A stretch of 43,345 bases of DNA, taken from positions 1 through 43,345 of the forward strand of contig NZ_JAQRFI010000039.1 in assembly GCF_028598805.1 (NCBI RefSeq). The letters run 5' to 3'. Origin of the DNA: Xenorhabdus yunnanensis. GTDB taxonomy: Bacteria; Pseudomonadota; Gammaproteobacteria; Enterobacterales; Enterobacteriaceae. Position numbers and translations under genes: made by a program. Shown one piece after another: positions 33,201 through 41,439 of the stretch. The notes beneath the pieces were generated by a model. That model was given only the letters and a program-made list of their open reading frames with translations, was not told the DNA's origin and did no database searches. Each line of letters opens with the position of its first letter. Position 1 is the stretch's first letter.

Positions 33201-33275
33201 TAAAACAACCAATATCTTATTAAAACAACCAATATCTTATTAAAACAACTAACATTTTATTACAACAGCTAACGT
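33201..33275. repeat. 20-bp tandem repeat, about four copies
   Basis: TAAAACAACCAATATCTTAT occurs twice exactly (33201-33240), then with three changes (33241-33260), then as a partial fourth copy up to 33275. It lies in the 3' untranslated region of erpA, between the stop codon and the terminator. There are no spacers, so it is not a CRISPR array. Confidence 0.9.
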
Positions 33276-33280
33276 TCCAC

Positions 33281-33625
33281 TCAGACACTGAAAGAAGAGC
33301 CACAGCCACAAGTCGTTTTTGCATTCGGATTGGTAACGATAAAACGGGAGCCTTCCAATCCTTCCGTGTAATCCACACAACCGCCTACCAAATATTGCAG
33401 ACTCATTGGATCAACGACCAGCTCAACTCCTTGTTTCTGAATCGTCAAATCACCTTCGTTAATTTGGTCATCAAAAGTGAAACCATACTGGAAGCCGCTA
33501 CAACCACCGCCTGTAATATAGACCCGCAGGCGCAGGTTCGGGTTATCTTCATCAGCAACCAGTACTTTTACTTTGTTGGCTGCGGCATCAGTAAACTGCA
33601 AAGGCAGGGCAGCATCATCGCTCAT
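33281..33625 (-). CDS. erpA: Iron-sulfur cluster insertion protein ErpA
   Basis: A-type carrier that delivers Fe-S clusters to target proteins such as those of isoprenoid synthesis and respiration. The 114 residues equal the E. coli length, with the three cluster cysteines in place: Cys42 ([11 protein letters not shown]) and Cys106/Cys108 (TTCGCGSS). GGAG lies seven bases before the ATG. In E. coli clcA lies between erpA and hemL; here the two are direct, divergent neighbours. Confidence 0.97.
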   Translation of the reverse strand: MSDDAALPLQFTDAAANKVKVLVADEDNPNLRLRVYITGGGCSGFQYGFTFDDQINEGDLTIQKQGVELVVDPMSLQYLVGGCVDYTEGLEGSRFIVTNPNAKTTCGCGSSFSV

Positions 33626-33865
33626 ATTTTTACTCCAGTCCGGTTTTCCGGTAAAAATTCCCGGAAAGTCGTTTTATGCTTTCTGATCAGTTAGCCGCGA
33701 TTATCTAATACCTGACTGATTCGTTCAAGTTTTGCCACACAAATGCAAAAATACATATTTCCCTCTCTCGCTATCTCCCTCCATATGATGATTTGGCTTC
33801 CCCATCGGGGTACTTTAGAATGGTATTCCCGTATCTATTCCTTTGTCTTTCAGGAGCTTTTATTA

Positions 33866-35149
33866 ATGAGCCAGTCCGAAACGCTTTACTCTCAGGCAAA
33901 ACACGTAATCCCCGGCGGTGTCAATTCACCGGTACGTGCTTTTAACGGTGTTGGGGGAACACCTGTTTTTATCCAACGTGCCGATGGTGCCTACCTTTAT
34001 GATGTTGATGGCAATGCTTATATCGATTATGTCGGTTCATGGGGTCCGATGGTTCTCGGTCATAACCATCCTGCTATCCGCAATGCTGTTATTGAAGCCG
34101 CTGAGCGTGGCTTAAGTTTTGGTGCACCAACCGCCGCCGAAGTGGAAATGGCAAAACTGGTTACCGAACTGGTGCCTTCCATGGACATGGTTCGCATGGT
34201 GAATTCAGGTACAGAAGCCACCATGAGCGCCATTCGTCTGGCTCGCGGTTATACTCAACGTGACAAAATCATTAAATTCGAAGGTTGTTACCACGGTCAT
34301 GCCGATTGTTTGCTGGTAAAAGCGGGTTCTGGTGCCCTGACTATCGGTCAGCCAAACTCTCCGGGAGTTCCTGCTGATTTTGCTAAACACACCCTGACTT
34401 GTGTTTACAATGACCTGAATTCCGTCCGTGAGGCCTTTGAAAAATATCCAGAAGAAATCGCCTGTATTATCGTCGAACCCGTCGCAGGCAATATGAACTG
34501 CATTCCACCACAGCCAGAATTCCTACCGGGTCTGCGTAAGTTATGTGATGAATTTGGTGCCCTGCTAATCATTGACGAAGTGATGACTGGTTTTCGTGTC
34601 GCATTGGGTGGCGCACAAAAATACTACGATGTTAAGCCCGACCTAACGTCTCTTGGCAAAATCATCGGCGGTGGTATGCCTGTAGGTGCCTTCGGTGGAC
34701 GTCTGGAAATCATGGAAAAACTGGCACCAACAGGCCCTGTTTATCAGGCGGGAACCCTTTCCGGTAACCCAATCGCCATGGCTGCCGGTTTGGCTTGCCT
34801 AAAAGAAGTTGCCCAAGCGGGTATTCATCAACGCTTGAGCGGACTGACCGACACACTGGCTACAGGTTTAAAAAATGCGGCATCAGAAGCCGGTATTCCT
34901 CTGGTTGTTAACCACGTCGGCGGCATGTTCGGTATTTTCTTTACCGATGCGGAAAACGTCACCTGCTATCAGGATGTCATGAAGTGCGATATAGAACGCT
35001 TCAAGCAATTCTTCCACTTAATGCTGAATGAAGGTATCTACCTGGCACCTTCTGCGTTTGAAGCGGGATTTATGTCCATCGCCCACTCAAATGAAGATAT
35101 CCAGCGCACTGTTGATGCGGCAGCACGTTGTTTCGCAAAACTGAAATAA
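33866..35149 (+). CDS. hemL: Glutamate-1-semialdehyde 2,1-aminomutase HemL
   Basis: PLP enzyme that makes 5-aminolevulinate in the C5 pathway of haem synthesis. The 427-residue product aligns fully with E. coli HemL (426): [76 protein letters not shown], and the PLP lysine in [14 protein letters not shown]. The frame is open 41 codons further upstream, but the ATG at 33866 gives the family start [12 protein letters not shown] and has AGGAG before it. It ends with its own hairpin terminator. Confidence 0.97.
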   Translation: MSQSETLYSQAKHVIPGGVNSPVRAFNGVGGTPVFIQRADGAYLYDVDGNAYIDYVGSWGPMVLGHNHPAIRNAVIEAAERGLSFGAPTAAEVEMAKLVTELVPSMDMVRMVNSGTEATMSAIRLARGYTQRDKIIKFEGCYHGHADCLLVKAGSGALTIGQPNSPGVPADFAKHTLTCVYNDLNSVREAFEKYPEEIACIIVEPVAGNMNCIPPQPEFLPGLRKLCDEFGALLIIDEVMTGFRVALGGAQKYYDVKPDLTSLGKIIGGGMPVGAFGGRLEIMEKLAPTGPVYQAGTLSGNPIAMAAGLACLKEVAQAGIHQRLSGLTDTLATGLKNAASEAGIPLVVNHVGGMFGIFFTDAENVTCYQDVMKCDIERFKQFFHLMLNEGIYLAPSAFEAGFMSIAHSNEDIQRTVDAAARCFAKLK

Positions 35150-35160
35150 AATATTTCTTT

Positions 35161-35197
35161 TTCTCAGATGCCGCAATCCTGTGGCATCTGAGAAATA
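35161..35197 (+). terminator. hemL terminator
   Basis: A perfect 12-bp stem (TTCTCAGATGCC with GGCATCTGAGAA) around a 10-base loop, starting 11 bp after the hemL stop and followed by an AT-rich tail. Confidence 0.75.
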
Positions 35198-35261
35198 TAT
35201 ATGGACACCGACCCAATTCAAGTAGTGAATAATTTTTTCTGACAAAGATAGAAAATAAAGT

Positions 35262-35291
35262 TTGCTATATCAGTAAAAGTGTGAGTTAATA
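35262..35291 (+). promoter_or_regulatory. Probable promoter of the cold-shock gene
   Basis: TTGCTA and TTAATA with an 18-bp spacer give reasonable -35 and -10 elements. The predicted start near 35298 would place the cold box at the very 5' end of the mRNA, as in E. coli cspA, and leave a leader of about 175 nt. Confidence 0.5.
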
Positions 35292-35300
35292 GCGTCATTG

Positions 35301-35320
35301 GTTTGGAAGTACAGACCTAT
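35301..35320 (+). promoter_or_regulatory. Cold box in the csp mRNA leader
   Basis: GTTTGGAAGTACAGACCTAT closely matches the cold box of the E. coli cspA family leader (TTTGACGTACAGACCATT as I recall). Long leaders with this element control mRNA stability and translation at low temperature. The whole 35301-35475 stretch is leader without another gene; the open frame reaching back to 35323 is not used. Confidence 0.7.
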
Positions 35321-35475
35321 TTATGACAAGCAAGTTTAAAGCAGTTCACCATTTAGCGTTATCTTTGATATCCCTTCATTGCGAATTCCTTCTAATTAGT
35401 TCCCATAAGTACGTACAAATTAAAAACAAACCTTATTCTGCCTTATGGCAACTCAAAAAATTTAAAGGAATTCAT

Positions 35476-35688
35476 ATGTCTAATACAATGACTGGTTTAG
35501 TAAAATGGTTTAATAACGATAAAGGCTTCGGTTTTATCTCTCCAAAAGATGGCAGCAAAGATGTGTTTGTTCACTATTCTGCAATCCAAGGTAATGATTT
35601 TAAAAGCTTAGATGAAGGGCAAGAAGTTTCATTTACCATCGAAAATGGTATGAAAGGCCCAGCGGCTGCAAATGTGGTAGCTCTCTAA
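35476..35688 (+). CDS. CspA-family cold shock protein
   Basis: A 70-residue single-stranded nucleic-acid-binding protein (RNA chaperone) with the RNP1 motif KGFGFI and RNP2 motif VFVHYSAI in a five-stranded OB fold. It begins [20 protein letters not shown], closest to E. coli CspB/CspG/CspA. AAAGGA precedes the ATG at 35476. The long leader and cold box point to cold induction. Directly behind its TAA stop and in the same frame lies a small zinc-ribbon reading frame. Confidence 0.95.
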   Translation: MSNTMTGLVKWFNNDKGFGFISPKDGSKDVFVHYSAIQGNDFKSLDEGQEVSFTIENGMKGPAAANVVAL

Positions 35689-35694
35689 GGCGAC

Positions 35695-35817
35695 ATCTAT
35701 TTCAGATGTCCATGCTGTAAAGGCTCACAGTATCGGAGATATCTCTCTGATGTATCAGAGAATAATCCATACGGAGCAAAATGTATTTTTTGTAAATCAG
35801 TTATGTTGCCTGTTTAA
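35695..35817 (+). CDS. Small zinc-ribbon protein behind csp, YmcF/YnfQ-like
   Basis: The frame after the csp stop reads on as a compact zinc ribbon: RCPCCKGSQYRRYLSDVS, then ENNPYGAKCIFCKSVMLPV, with two CxxC-type knuckles, and ends in TAA before a terminator. No ATG, GTG or TTG lies between the csp stop and the first knuckle; ATC at 35695, five bases after TAAGG, is the best start candidate and gives 40 residues. E. coli has related small cold-shock proteins behind cspG and cspB (YmcF, YnfQ) that, as I recall, also start at a non-AUG codon. The start is uncertain; coding looks real. Confidence 0.6.
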   Translation: MYFRCPCCKGSQYRRYLSDVSENNPYGAKCIFCKSVMLPV

Positions 35818-35840
35818 ATAGGCATACATTCAGATAGTTA

Positions 35841-35866
35841 AACCTCGCAAATGCGGGGTTTTTTAT
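35841..35866 (+). terminator. Terminator of the csp operon
   Basis: AACCTCGCA pairs with TGCGGGGTT (one G-T) and is followed by four further T residues. It lies 24 bp after the small zinc-ribbon ORF, so both reading frames share one transcript. Confidence 0.85.
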
Positions 35867-36036
35867 TGCCTGAAATTAAGAATAAAACTTGCTGTTTCCT
35901 TTGGTCAGAGTTACATATGTAGTTATGCACAATAACTGACTATGGGATATAAAATATCATGTAAAAACAGCGTGATATGGCAACAACGTCAGCATGTGTT
36001 TTAGAAACAATTCCACATGAAAATTGGTTTTCTGTC

Positions 36037-36219
36037 TCAGATGTTTCTCCATTCTCTGTGAGCTAAAAAATCACTTATGCGGCGCAAACCCGCTTTGCCA
36101 GCCAATTCATTCACAATTTCTTCGATTCGGGATTGTGGCTCTATATCATTATCAGCCGTGATGAGCTGGAATTTTCCGGTGAAGAGGATATCCACATTTG
36201 AGTTCTGTGAATGGGCGTA
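36037..36219 (-). pseudogene. Unidentified open fragment antisense to the prophage remnant
   Basis: About 60 codons without a clear start: YYAHSQNSNVDILFTGK, then FQLITADNDIEPQSRIEE, then IVNELAGKAGLRRISD to HREWRNI and a stop. It looks protein-like and has only a GTG as possible start. It overlaps the 5' edge of the tail-tip remnant on the other strand. It may be a phage gene end or a chance frame. The 35870-36030 stretch before it shows nothing. Confidence 0.3.
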
Positions 36220-36464
36220 ATATCACACTGGATAGAGTATCTTCGGCAAAAGTGGGGGAGCGGTTAATCCTAAATCTGCCGTCGGGGAAAGCCGATGGAC
36301 GCACCATTCAGGCCGCTAATGGAAAAGTTATCACGGTCACCACTGAGTACTCAGAAATCCCTACCGTTGAATGTGTCTGGGCCATTGATGCGACAGAGTT
36401 GGCTATCCAGCAATTCAGGGTGACTGGCATTAAGGAGGGGGAGGACGGCGATATTCGTCAGTAG
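36198..36464 (+). pseudogene. Remnant of a lambda-type tail tip protein J
   Basis: Eighty-eight codons resemble a piece of phage lambda gpJ (host-specificity, tail tip): SVNGRNITLDRV, RLILNLPSGKADGRTIQ, ECVWAIDATELAIQQFRV. gpJ is more than 1,100 residues, so this is under a tenth of the gene; an in-frame stop lies just upstream. No other tail genes are near. It marks an old prophage between the csp operon and hpt. The 180 bp to hpt contain only a tandem 11-mer (GTGTATCAATC at 36563 and 36575). Confidence 0.7.
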
Positions 36465-36645
36465 TCAATCCCCTCTTTTACTGTAATTAATGAGTTCTGT
36501 TATACTCTGAAAAATATTTTGTTCTCATGTTTTCTTATGTGTGCATATTTGTACGGCGAACTGTGTATCAATCAGTGTATCAATCTTGAAGATTTATCAC
36601 ATGATTTAACATGAATTTATTATTAAAAAACAATCGGTTATATTG

Positions 36646-37185
36646 ATGAAGAAACATATTGTAGAAGTGATGATCTCCGAACAGGAAATTAAGCAACGTA
36701 TTGCTGAGCTGGGGCAACAGATTACAGAACATTATCGTAATAGCAATCGTGAATTGGTGTTGGTTGGCCTGTTGAAAGGATCGTTTATCTTTATGGCGGA
36801 TCTATGTCGTGAAGTTCAGGTTCCTCATGAAGTGGATTTTATGACCGCATCCAGCTATGGCAATGAGATGAGTTCTACCCGCGATGTGAAAATCCTCAAG
36901 GATCTGGATGAAGACATTCGTGGTAAAGATGTGTTGATCGTTGAAGATATCATCGACTCAGGCAATACACTGAACAAAATCCGCGAAATTCTGGGGCTGC
37001 GTGAACCTAATTCACTGGCGATTTGTACTTTACTGAACAAACCATCTCGTCGTGAAGTCGACGTTCCAGTTGAGTGGATTGGTTATTCAATTGAAGATAA
37101 ATTTGTTGTCGGTTACGGCATTGATTATGCACAGCATTATCGCCATTTGCCTTATATTGGACATGTCACTCTACTGGAAGATTAA
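36646..37185 (+). CDS. hpt: Hypoxanthine phosphoribosyltransferase
   Basis: Salvages hypoxanthine (and guanine less well) to nucleotides with PRPP. The 179-residue product (E. coli 178) has the flexible-loop segment [15 protein letters not shown] and the PRPP signature [14 protein letters not shown], and ends [11 protein letters not shown]. The ATG at 36646 is preferred over the TTG just before it. It is convergent with can, with one shared terminator, the same order as in E. coli. Confidence 0.97.
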   Translation: MKKHIVEVMISEQEIKQRIAELGQQITEHYRNSNRELVLVGLLKGSFIFMADLCREVQVPHEVDFMTASSYGNEMSSTRDVKILKDLDEDIRGKDVLIVEDIIDSGNTLNKIREILGLREPNSLAICTLLNKPSRREVDVPVEWIGYSIEDKFVVGYGIDYAQHYRHLPYIGHVTLLED

Positions 37186-37222
37186 TTTTTGCGGTAAGCA
37201 GAAGTAATCCATACAGAATGAG

Positions 37223-37252
37223 AAAATGGCAGCAAAAAGCTGCCATTTTTTT
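37223..37252. terminator. Shared terminator of hpt and can
   Basis: AAAATGGCAGC pairs with GCTGCCATTTT around five A residues, followed by further T residues, with A residues on the other side. It works on both strands between the two convergent genes. Confidence 0.85.
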
Positions 37253-37264
37253 ATAATCAATAGA

Positions 37265-37918
37265 TTATTTTGCTTGAGATAACTTAGAAATAGCCTGGCG
37301 GTAATTGAGTTCCAATTTTTCACGGCTGTCAGCTGTGATATCCAAATCATGCAACTCTCCATCCTTCAAACCATAAACCCAACCGTGAATCATCACTTTC
37401 TGTCCGCGTTTCCATGCAGACTGCATAATGGTCGAGTGTCCGAGGTTATAAACCTGCTCAATTACATTCAGTTCACACAAACGATTCAGTCTATCGCTGG
37501 GAGGTAGCTCACCCAGCATGGAACTGTGCTTGTACCATAAATCACGGATGTGGAGCAGCCAGTTATTGATTAAACCTAATTCAGTACCATCCACGGCTGC
37601 TTCAATACCACCACAACCGTAGTGACCACAAATGATGATATGTTCAACCTGCAAAACATCAACGGCATATTGTACAACAGATAAACAGTTTAAATCGGTA
37701 TGAATAACAAGGTTAGCGACATTTCGATGAACAAAAAGATCGCCGGGTGCGGCATCAATCAATTTTTCGGCAGGTACACGGCTATCAGAACAGCCTATCC
37801 ACAGAAAATGAGGTTTTTGCGCTTTTGATAATTCCTTGAAAAAAAGCGGATTCTCTTCATTTACGGACTTTGACCACTGTTTGTTCCTAGCAAACAGCTC
37901 TTCAATTTTTCTCATCAT
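37265..37918 (-). CDS. can: Beta-carbonic anhydrase Can
   Basis: Cytoplasmic zinc enzyme interconverting CO2 and bicarbonate, essential in air in E. coli. The 217 residues (E. coli 220) have the zinc ligands Cys43 and Asp45 ([10 protein letters not shown]), His99 and Cys102 (ICGHYGCGG), and the catalytic Asp-Arg dyad Asp45-Arg47. [13 protein letters not shown] and [16 protein letters not shown] segments match E. coli Can. Two ATG codons in a row make the first residue uncertain by one. It is divergent from yadG. Confidence 0.97.
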   Translation of the reverse strand: MMRKIEELFARNKQWSKSVNEENPLFFKELSKAQKPHFLWIGCSDSRVPAEKLIDAAPGDLFVHRNVANLVIHTDLNCLSVVQYAVDVLQVEHIIICGHYGCGGIEAAVDGTELGLINNWLLHIRDLWYKHSSMLGELPPSDRLNRLCELNVIEQVYNLGHSTIMQSAWKRGQKVMIHGWVYGLKDGELHDLDITADSREKLELNYRQAISKLSQAK

Positions 37919-38099
37919 AACGAATAGCCTGGTAACATTTTTGAGATAGAATCATATACAACATTAATTGAGAATTTAATATTTAATTGAAGAATGTTTT
38001 TTATTTGGTCCCTATCATTGCTAAGAAATAGGGGGAAAATAATGGCATAATTCCTATCTTGCACTCAGAATTAGCGAATAATAAAGGTATTTTTTACTT

Positions 38100-39023
38100 A
38101 TGGCTTACGCATTGGAATTGACGCAGCTCACGAAAGTCTATGAGGGTGGAGTGAAAGCGCTGCGGGGGATTGATTTGCGTGTAGAAGCAGGCGATTTCTA
38201 CGCGCTTTTAGGGCCAAATGGGGCAGGAAAATCCACGACAATAGGTATTATCAGCTCCTTGGTCAATAAAAGTAGCGGTAAGGTTAAGGTCTTTGGCTAC
38301 GATATTGATACAGCTCTCGTCAATGCCAAACGACAGCTTGGTCTTGTTCCACAGGAATTTAATTTCAATCAATTTGAGACGGTGATTCAGATTGTATTGA
38401 ACCAGGCGGGATATTATGGCGTTCCGCGCAATATAGCGCAGGAAAGAGCTGAAACCTATCTTACTCAATTGGATTTATGGGAAAAGCGCAACGAACGAGC
38501 AATTCGTTTGTCGGGTGGTATGAAACGGCGTTTAATGATTGCTCGTGCTTTAATGCACCAGCCAAAATTGTTGATTCTCGATGAACCCACAGCAGGAGTG
38601 GACATCGAACTGCGCCGATCTATGTGGGAATTTTTGAGAGAATTGAATGCGCAGGGAACCACAATCATTCTGACGACTCATTATCTTGAAGAAGCTGAGA
38701 TGTTATGCCGTAACATTGGTATTATCCAGCACGGTGAGTTGGTAGAAAACACGACGATGAAAGATCTGCTCAGCCAGCTTGAACGTGAAACATTCTTGTT
38801 CGATTTAGCGCCGAAAGGAACGGTGCCTATCGTTGAAGGTTACGACTACCGTCTGGTTGATGCAGCAACGCTGGAAGTAGATGTAAAACGTGGGCAGGGT
38901 TTGAATGATATCTTCTCCCAGCTAAGTACGCAGGGTATACAAATCAGCAGTATGCGTAACAAAGCGAACCGTCTGGAAGAGTTATTTGTCGGATTAACCA
39001 ATAATAATCAAGGGGATAAATAA
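38100..39023 (+). CDS. yadG: ABC transporter ATPase YadG
   Basis: ATP-binding subunit of an ABC-2 exporter pair with YadH. The 307 residues include Walker A (GPNGAGKST near 38-46), the signature LSGGMKRRL, Walker B (LLILDEPTAGVD) and the switch His (TTHYLEEAE), followed by a C-terminal extension typical of the multidrug/polysaccharide export ATPases (CcmA/YadG-like). The gene overlaps yadH by one base (TAATG), which implies translational coupling. The export substrate is unknown. Confidence 0.95.
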   Translation: MAYALELTQLTKVYEGGVKALRGIDLRVEAGDFYALLGPNGAGKSTTIGIISSLVNKSSGKVKVFGYDIDTALVNAKRQLGLVPQEFNFNQFETVIQIVLNQAGYYGVPRNIAQERAETYLTQLDLWEKRNERAIRLSGGMKRRLMIARALMHQPKLLILDEPTAGVDIELRRSMWEFLRELNAQGTTIILTTHYLEEAEMLCRNIGIIQHGELVENTTMKDLLSQLERETFLFDLAPKGTVPIVEGYDYRLVDAATLEVDVKRGQGLNDIFSQLSTQGIQISSMRNKANRLEELFVGLTNNNQGDK

Positions 39024-39793
39024 TGATCCAACTATATTGGGTGGCTCTGAAAACCATTTGGATTAAAGAAATCACCCGTTTTGGTCGTATTTGGGTACAG
39101 ACATTACTACCGCCTATAATCACTATGTCCCTTTATTTCGTTATATTCGGCAATCTGGTAGGTTCCCGCATTGGTGAAATGGGGGGATTTGGCTATATGC
39201 AGTTTATTGTGCCTGGGCTGATAATGATGTCAGTGATCACCAATTCTTACTCTAACGTTTCTTCGTCTTTCTTTGGTGCTAAGTTCCAGCGCAGTATTGA
39301 AGAAGTGCTGGTTGCTCCGGTTCCAACCCATATCATCATTGCTGGGTTTGTTGGAGGCGGAGTAGCCCGTGGGGTGTGCGTTGGTATTCTGGTGACATTA
39401 GTTTCCCTATTATTCGTACCGTTACAGATACATTCATGGGGAATGGTGGTAATCACTTTGCTGGCAACGGCGATCCTATTTTCGTTGGCGGGGCTGTTGA
39501 ATGCTATTTTTGCGAAAACATTCGATGATATTAGCATTATCCCAACATTTGTTCTGACTCCGTTGACTTATCTGGGAGGCGTATTTTACTCCCTTACCTT
39601 GTTGCCGACTTTTTGGCAGGCAGTGTCAAAACTTAATCCAATCGTCTATATGGTCAGTGGCTTCCGCTATGGTTTTCTCGGTATTACGGATGTTTCTTTG
39701 GCAATGACATTAGGTATGTTGAGCCTATTTATTATTGGGTTCTATTTCCTAGCTTGGTATCTAATTGAATCAGGGCGAGGATTAAGAACGTAA
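39023..39793 (+). CDS. yadH: ABC-2 transporter permease YadH
   Basis: A 256-residue inner-membrane protein with six hydrophobic segments and the ABC-2 permease pattern (ITRFGRIWVQTLLPPIIT at the N-terminus, TPLTYLGGVFYSLTLLP near the end of the core, LNPIVYMVSGFRYG). It works with YadG as an exporter. Its start codon overlaps the yadG stop. The length and position match E. coli, where yadGH also follow can. Confidence 0.95.
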   Translation: MIQLYWVALKTIWIKEITRFGRIWVQTLLPPIITMSLYFVIFGNLVGSRIGEMGGFGYMQFIVPGLIMMSVITNSYSNVSSSFFGAKFQRSIEEVLVAPVPTHIIIAGFVGGGVARGVCVGILVTLVSLLFVPLQIHSWGMVVITLLATAILFSLAGLLNAIFAKTFDDISIIPTFVLTPLTYLGGVFYSLTLLPTFWQAVSKLNPIVYMVSGFRYGFLGITDVSLAMTLGMLSLFIIGFYFLAWYLIESGRGLRT

Positions 39794-39806
39794 TAGCTAA
39801 AGTCTG

Positions 39807-39895
39807 GTACTCCGCCGTTGATTACGGCGGAGTGGGGAATAAATAGTTCATTACTCTCTGCATGAATGGAGCCAATGATAAAAAATCATTGGCAG
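39807..39895 (+). terminator. Two hairpins behind yadH
   Basis: ACTCCGCCG/CGGCGGAGT (39809-39833) and GCCAATGAT/ATCATTGGC (39871-39893) follow the yadH stop. Neither has a perfect T run, but the second is followed within 20 bases by one (gtgttttttg). They probably end the yadGH transcript. From 39896 to 40259 the DNA is very AT-rich with no gene visible; it marks the start of the accessory segment. Confidence 0.55.
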
Positions 39896-40259
39896 TTTGT
39901 TAGAGTGTTTTTTGTCTATAATAAAACCATTAAATTCATAAGCTCAGACCTAATTAATGTTATAAGTTATATTAACGGAATCTCATTTTTTGTTTTTATT
40001 TAAATAGGATTAATTTTAAAACATTATGACCATAATTACTAAAATGAAAAAATAATATTATTAGCCATAGCAAATTACTTGTCATTTATATATAAAAATA
40101 TTTACTGCAAACCATAATGTTATTATTTTTAATTAAGACATTGGTTTTTATTGTAATTCATACTATGGATATTTTCCCACATTGGGATACTAAGGATTTG
40201 GGAATCTATAAATTTTTTCATAATCATGATTTAATCTGTACCCATATGAATTAAAAATT

Positions 40260-40535
40260 ATGAAAACCGAACGTTATTATACCGTGGGATACGTGCCGCA
40301 AAATGACAAGGCCAGCGCCCCGCCCGCAATCCATCTTAAAGGGCAATGGCTTAAGGCCGCGGGCTTTGCTATTGGTGGCACACTGACTGTTAAGATTATG
40401 GACGGCTGTCTGGTGCTGATCCCCGACAGTGACGACACCCGAATCATTAAGCAACAGTACCAGCGCCAGCAAGACCAGCTCAGTGAGATTAAGCTGAGAA
40501 TGCGGGAACTGATTGGTGACTACAACAGCAATTAA
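40260..40535 (+). CDS. symE: SymE-family toxin
   Basis: The 91-residue product matches the SymE core: RYYTVGYVPQN, PAIHLKGQWLKAAGFAIGG, VKIMDGCLVLIPD. SymE is an AbrB/SpoVT-fold protein described as an SOS-induced toxin that condenses the nucleoid or affects RNA, controlled in E. coli by the antisense RNA SymR overlapping its start. This gene lacks the longer N-terminus of E. coli SymE (113 residues). No clear ribosome site or LexA box is seen upstream. An antisense RNA is expected from the family but no promoter for it is evident here. Confidence 0.8.
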   Translation: MKTERYYTVGYVPQNDKASAPPAIHLKGQWLKAAGFAIGGTLTVKIMDGCLVLIPDSDDTRIIKQQYQRQQDQLSEIKLRMRELIGDYNSN

Positions 40536-40565
40536 GGGCAGGGACTGAGCCGCTCTTAAAAGGAC

Positions 40566-40604
40566 AAAGCCGGAAGATCGCAGGGTTCTTTCCGGCTATT
40601 AGAT
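40566..40604. terminator. Hairpin between symE and the immunity gene
   Basis: AGCCGGAA pairs with TTCCGGCT around a 14-base loop; an AT-rich tail follows. It lies between the convergent symE and the Rhs immunity gene and could end both. Confidence 0.55.
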
Positions 40605-40612
40605 TTCATCAG

Positions 40613-40906
40613 TTATAATTTGTGCATTGCTAGTTGAATTTTTTCTTCTAATTCAAATAAATCATTTGCTGAATCTAAAAAAATAGGATTTTCCCAGTTA
40701 AAGTCTTTAATTAATGCCAACTTAAACTGTCCATCAATTTCGAATGAGGGTCTCCAGCCTATGTCTAAAAGATATCCATTAGGAAATTCTACCTGCAACA
40801 TATCTTCTTTTAATTCATCAAGTTGATTCTCAAGAGGAATATCATCACTAATACAAAAATCATTAAAAATGATCACTCCACTTTTTTCTGAAAAATCAAT
40901 GTTCAT
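40613..40906 (-). CDS. Putative immunity protein for the Rhs toxin tip
   Basis: A 97-residue acidic protein ([17 protein letters not shown] start, LFELEEKIQLAMHKL end) without signal peptide. Its ATG overlaps the stop of the toxin tip by one base (TAATG), the usual toxin-immunity coupling. The internal GYLLDIGWRPSFEIDGQF pattern is of a kind I recall in small immunity-like ORFs behind Rhs tips. Function is inferred from position. Confidence 0.65.
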   Translation of the reverse strand: MNIDFSEKSGVIIFNDFCISDDIPLENQLDELKEDMLQVEFPNGYLLDIGWRPSFEIDGQFKLALIKDFNWENPIFLDSANDLFELEEKIQLAMHKL

Positions 40907-41332
40907 TATTTTGTCAGTTTCCTAAATTCGTTCAGAGAAATTGGATGTCCGTGAATAGTACCCCCGCTATATTCAACTCTTATCCATTGACTTGGTTTAC
41001 CTTCACTAGCCCCGATAATTTCCCCCATATCTTGAACTTTCCAAGGCTTACCATTTGTAACTGGTTGACCTGTTTTATAAACAGAACGTTCTAATGCTTC
41101 AATATTAATCTCAGGCGTATATTTAGCAGGCCCAGATTTCGTTGATTTAACAATATCTTTCCAAGACATATTTTTCTGAGGGAAATGCTTAAATCCATGG
41201 TTTGTCCAATTAGGTTCATCTACTGTTGGGCACGGAGTTAACCCGAATGGATCTACAAATCCAACCGGATTATGCACAGACCCATAAGGATTCACCCCAC
41301 CCAGTAGCCCGATGGGGTCATAGGGAGGGTTC
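40906..41332 (-). CDS. Displaced Rhs C-terminal toxin tip
   Basis: The frame reads [18 protein letters not shown], then [13 protein letters not shown], the junction motif where Rhs cores meet variable toxin tips, followed by a roughly 105-residue tip: [60 protein letters not shown]. The tip resembles what I recall of the polymorphic toxin type 35 (Ntox35) group; the target is unknown. The large Rhs core is absent, and an in-frame TGA lies upstream of the junction, so this is a silent tip cassette that could recombine onto an Rhs core elsewhere. An internal ATG at 41295 could start a 129-residue product. Confidence 0.7.
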
Positions 41333-41439
41333 CGGTGCGGTCATACTGTTTAAAGCGATTTTCTCTTTGATTATCAGCGTGTTAAAGCACCGTTTTTATC
41401 TGTTCTGCTCATCCCTACGAACCTAAAACGCCGATGTGC

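Noticed and set aside
33201-33275. Possible CRISPR array
   Set aside because: The 20-bp units are directly joined without spacers and no cas gene is near.
33743-33865. Upstream extension of HemL
   Set aside because: The extra 41 residues are not part of the family, and AGGAG stands before the inner ATG.
35323-35475. N-terminal extension of the cold-shock protein
   Set aside because: This is the long csp mRNA leader; the cold box and ribosome site place the start at 35476.
40150-40259. LexA box before symE
   Set aside because: No CTG-N10-CAG pattern with the usual flanks could be found.
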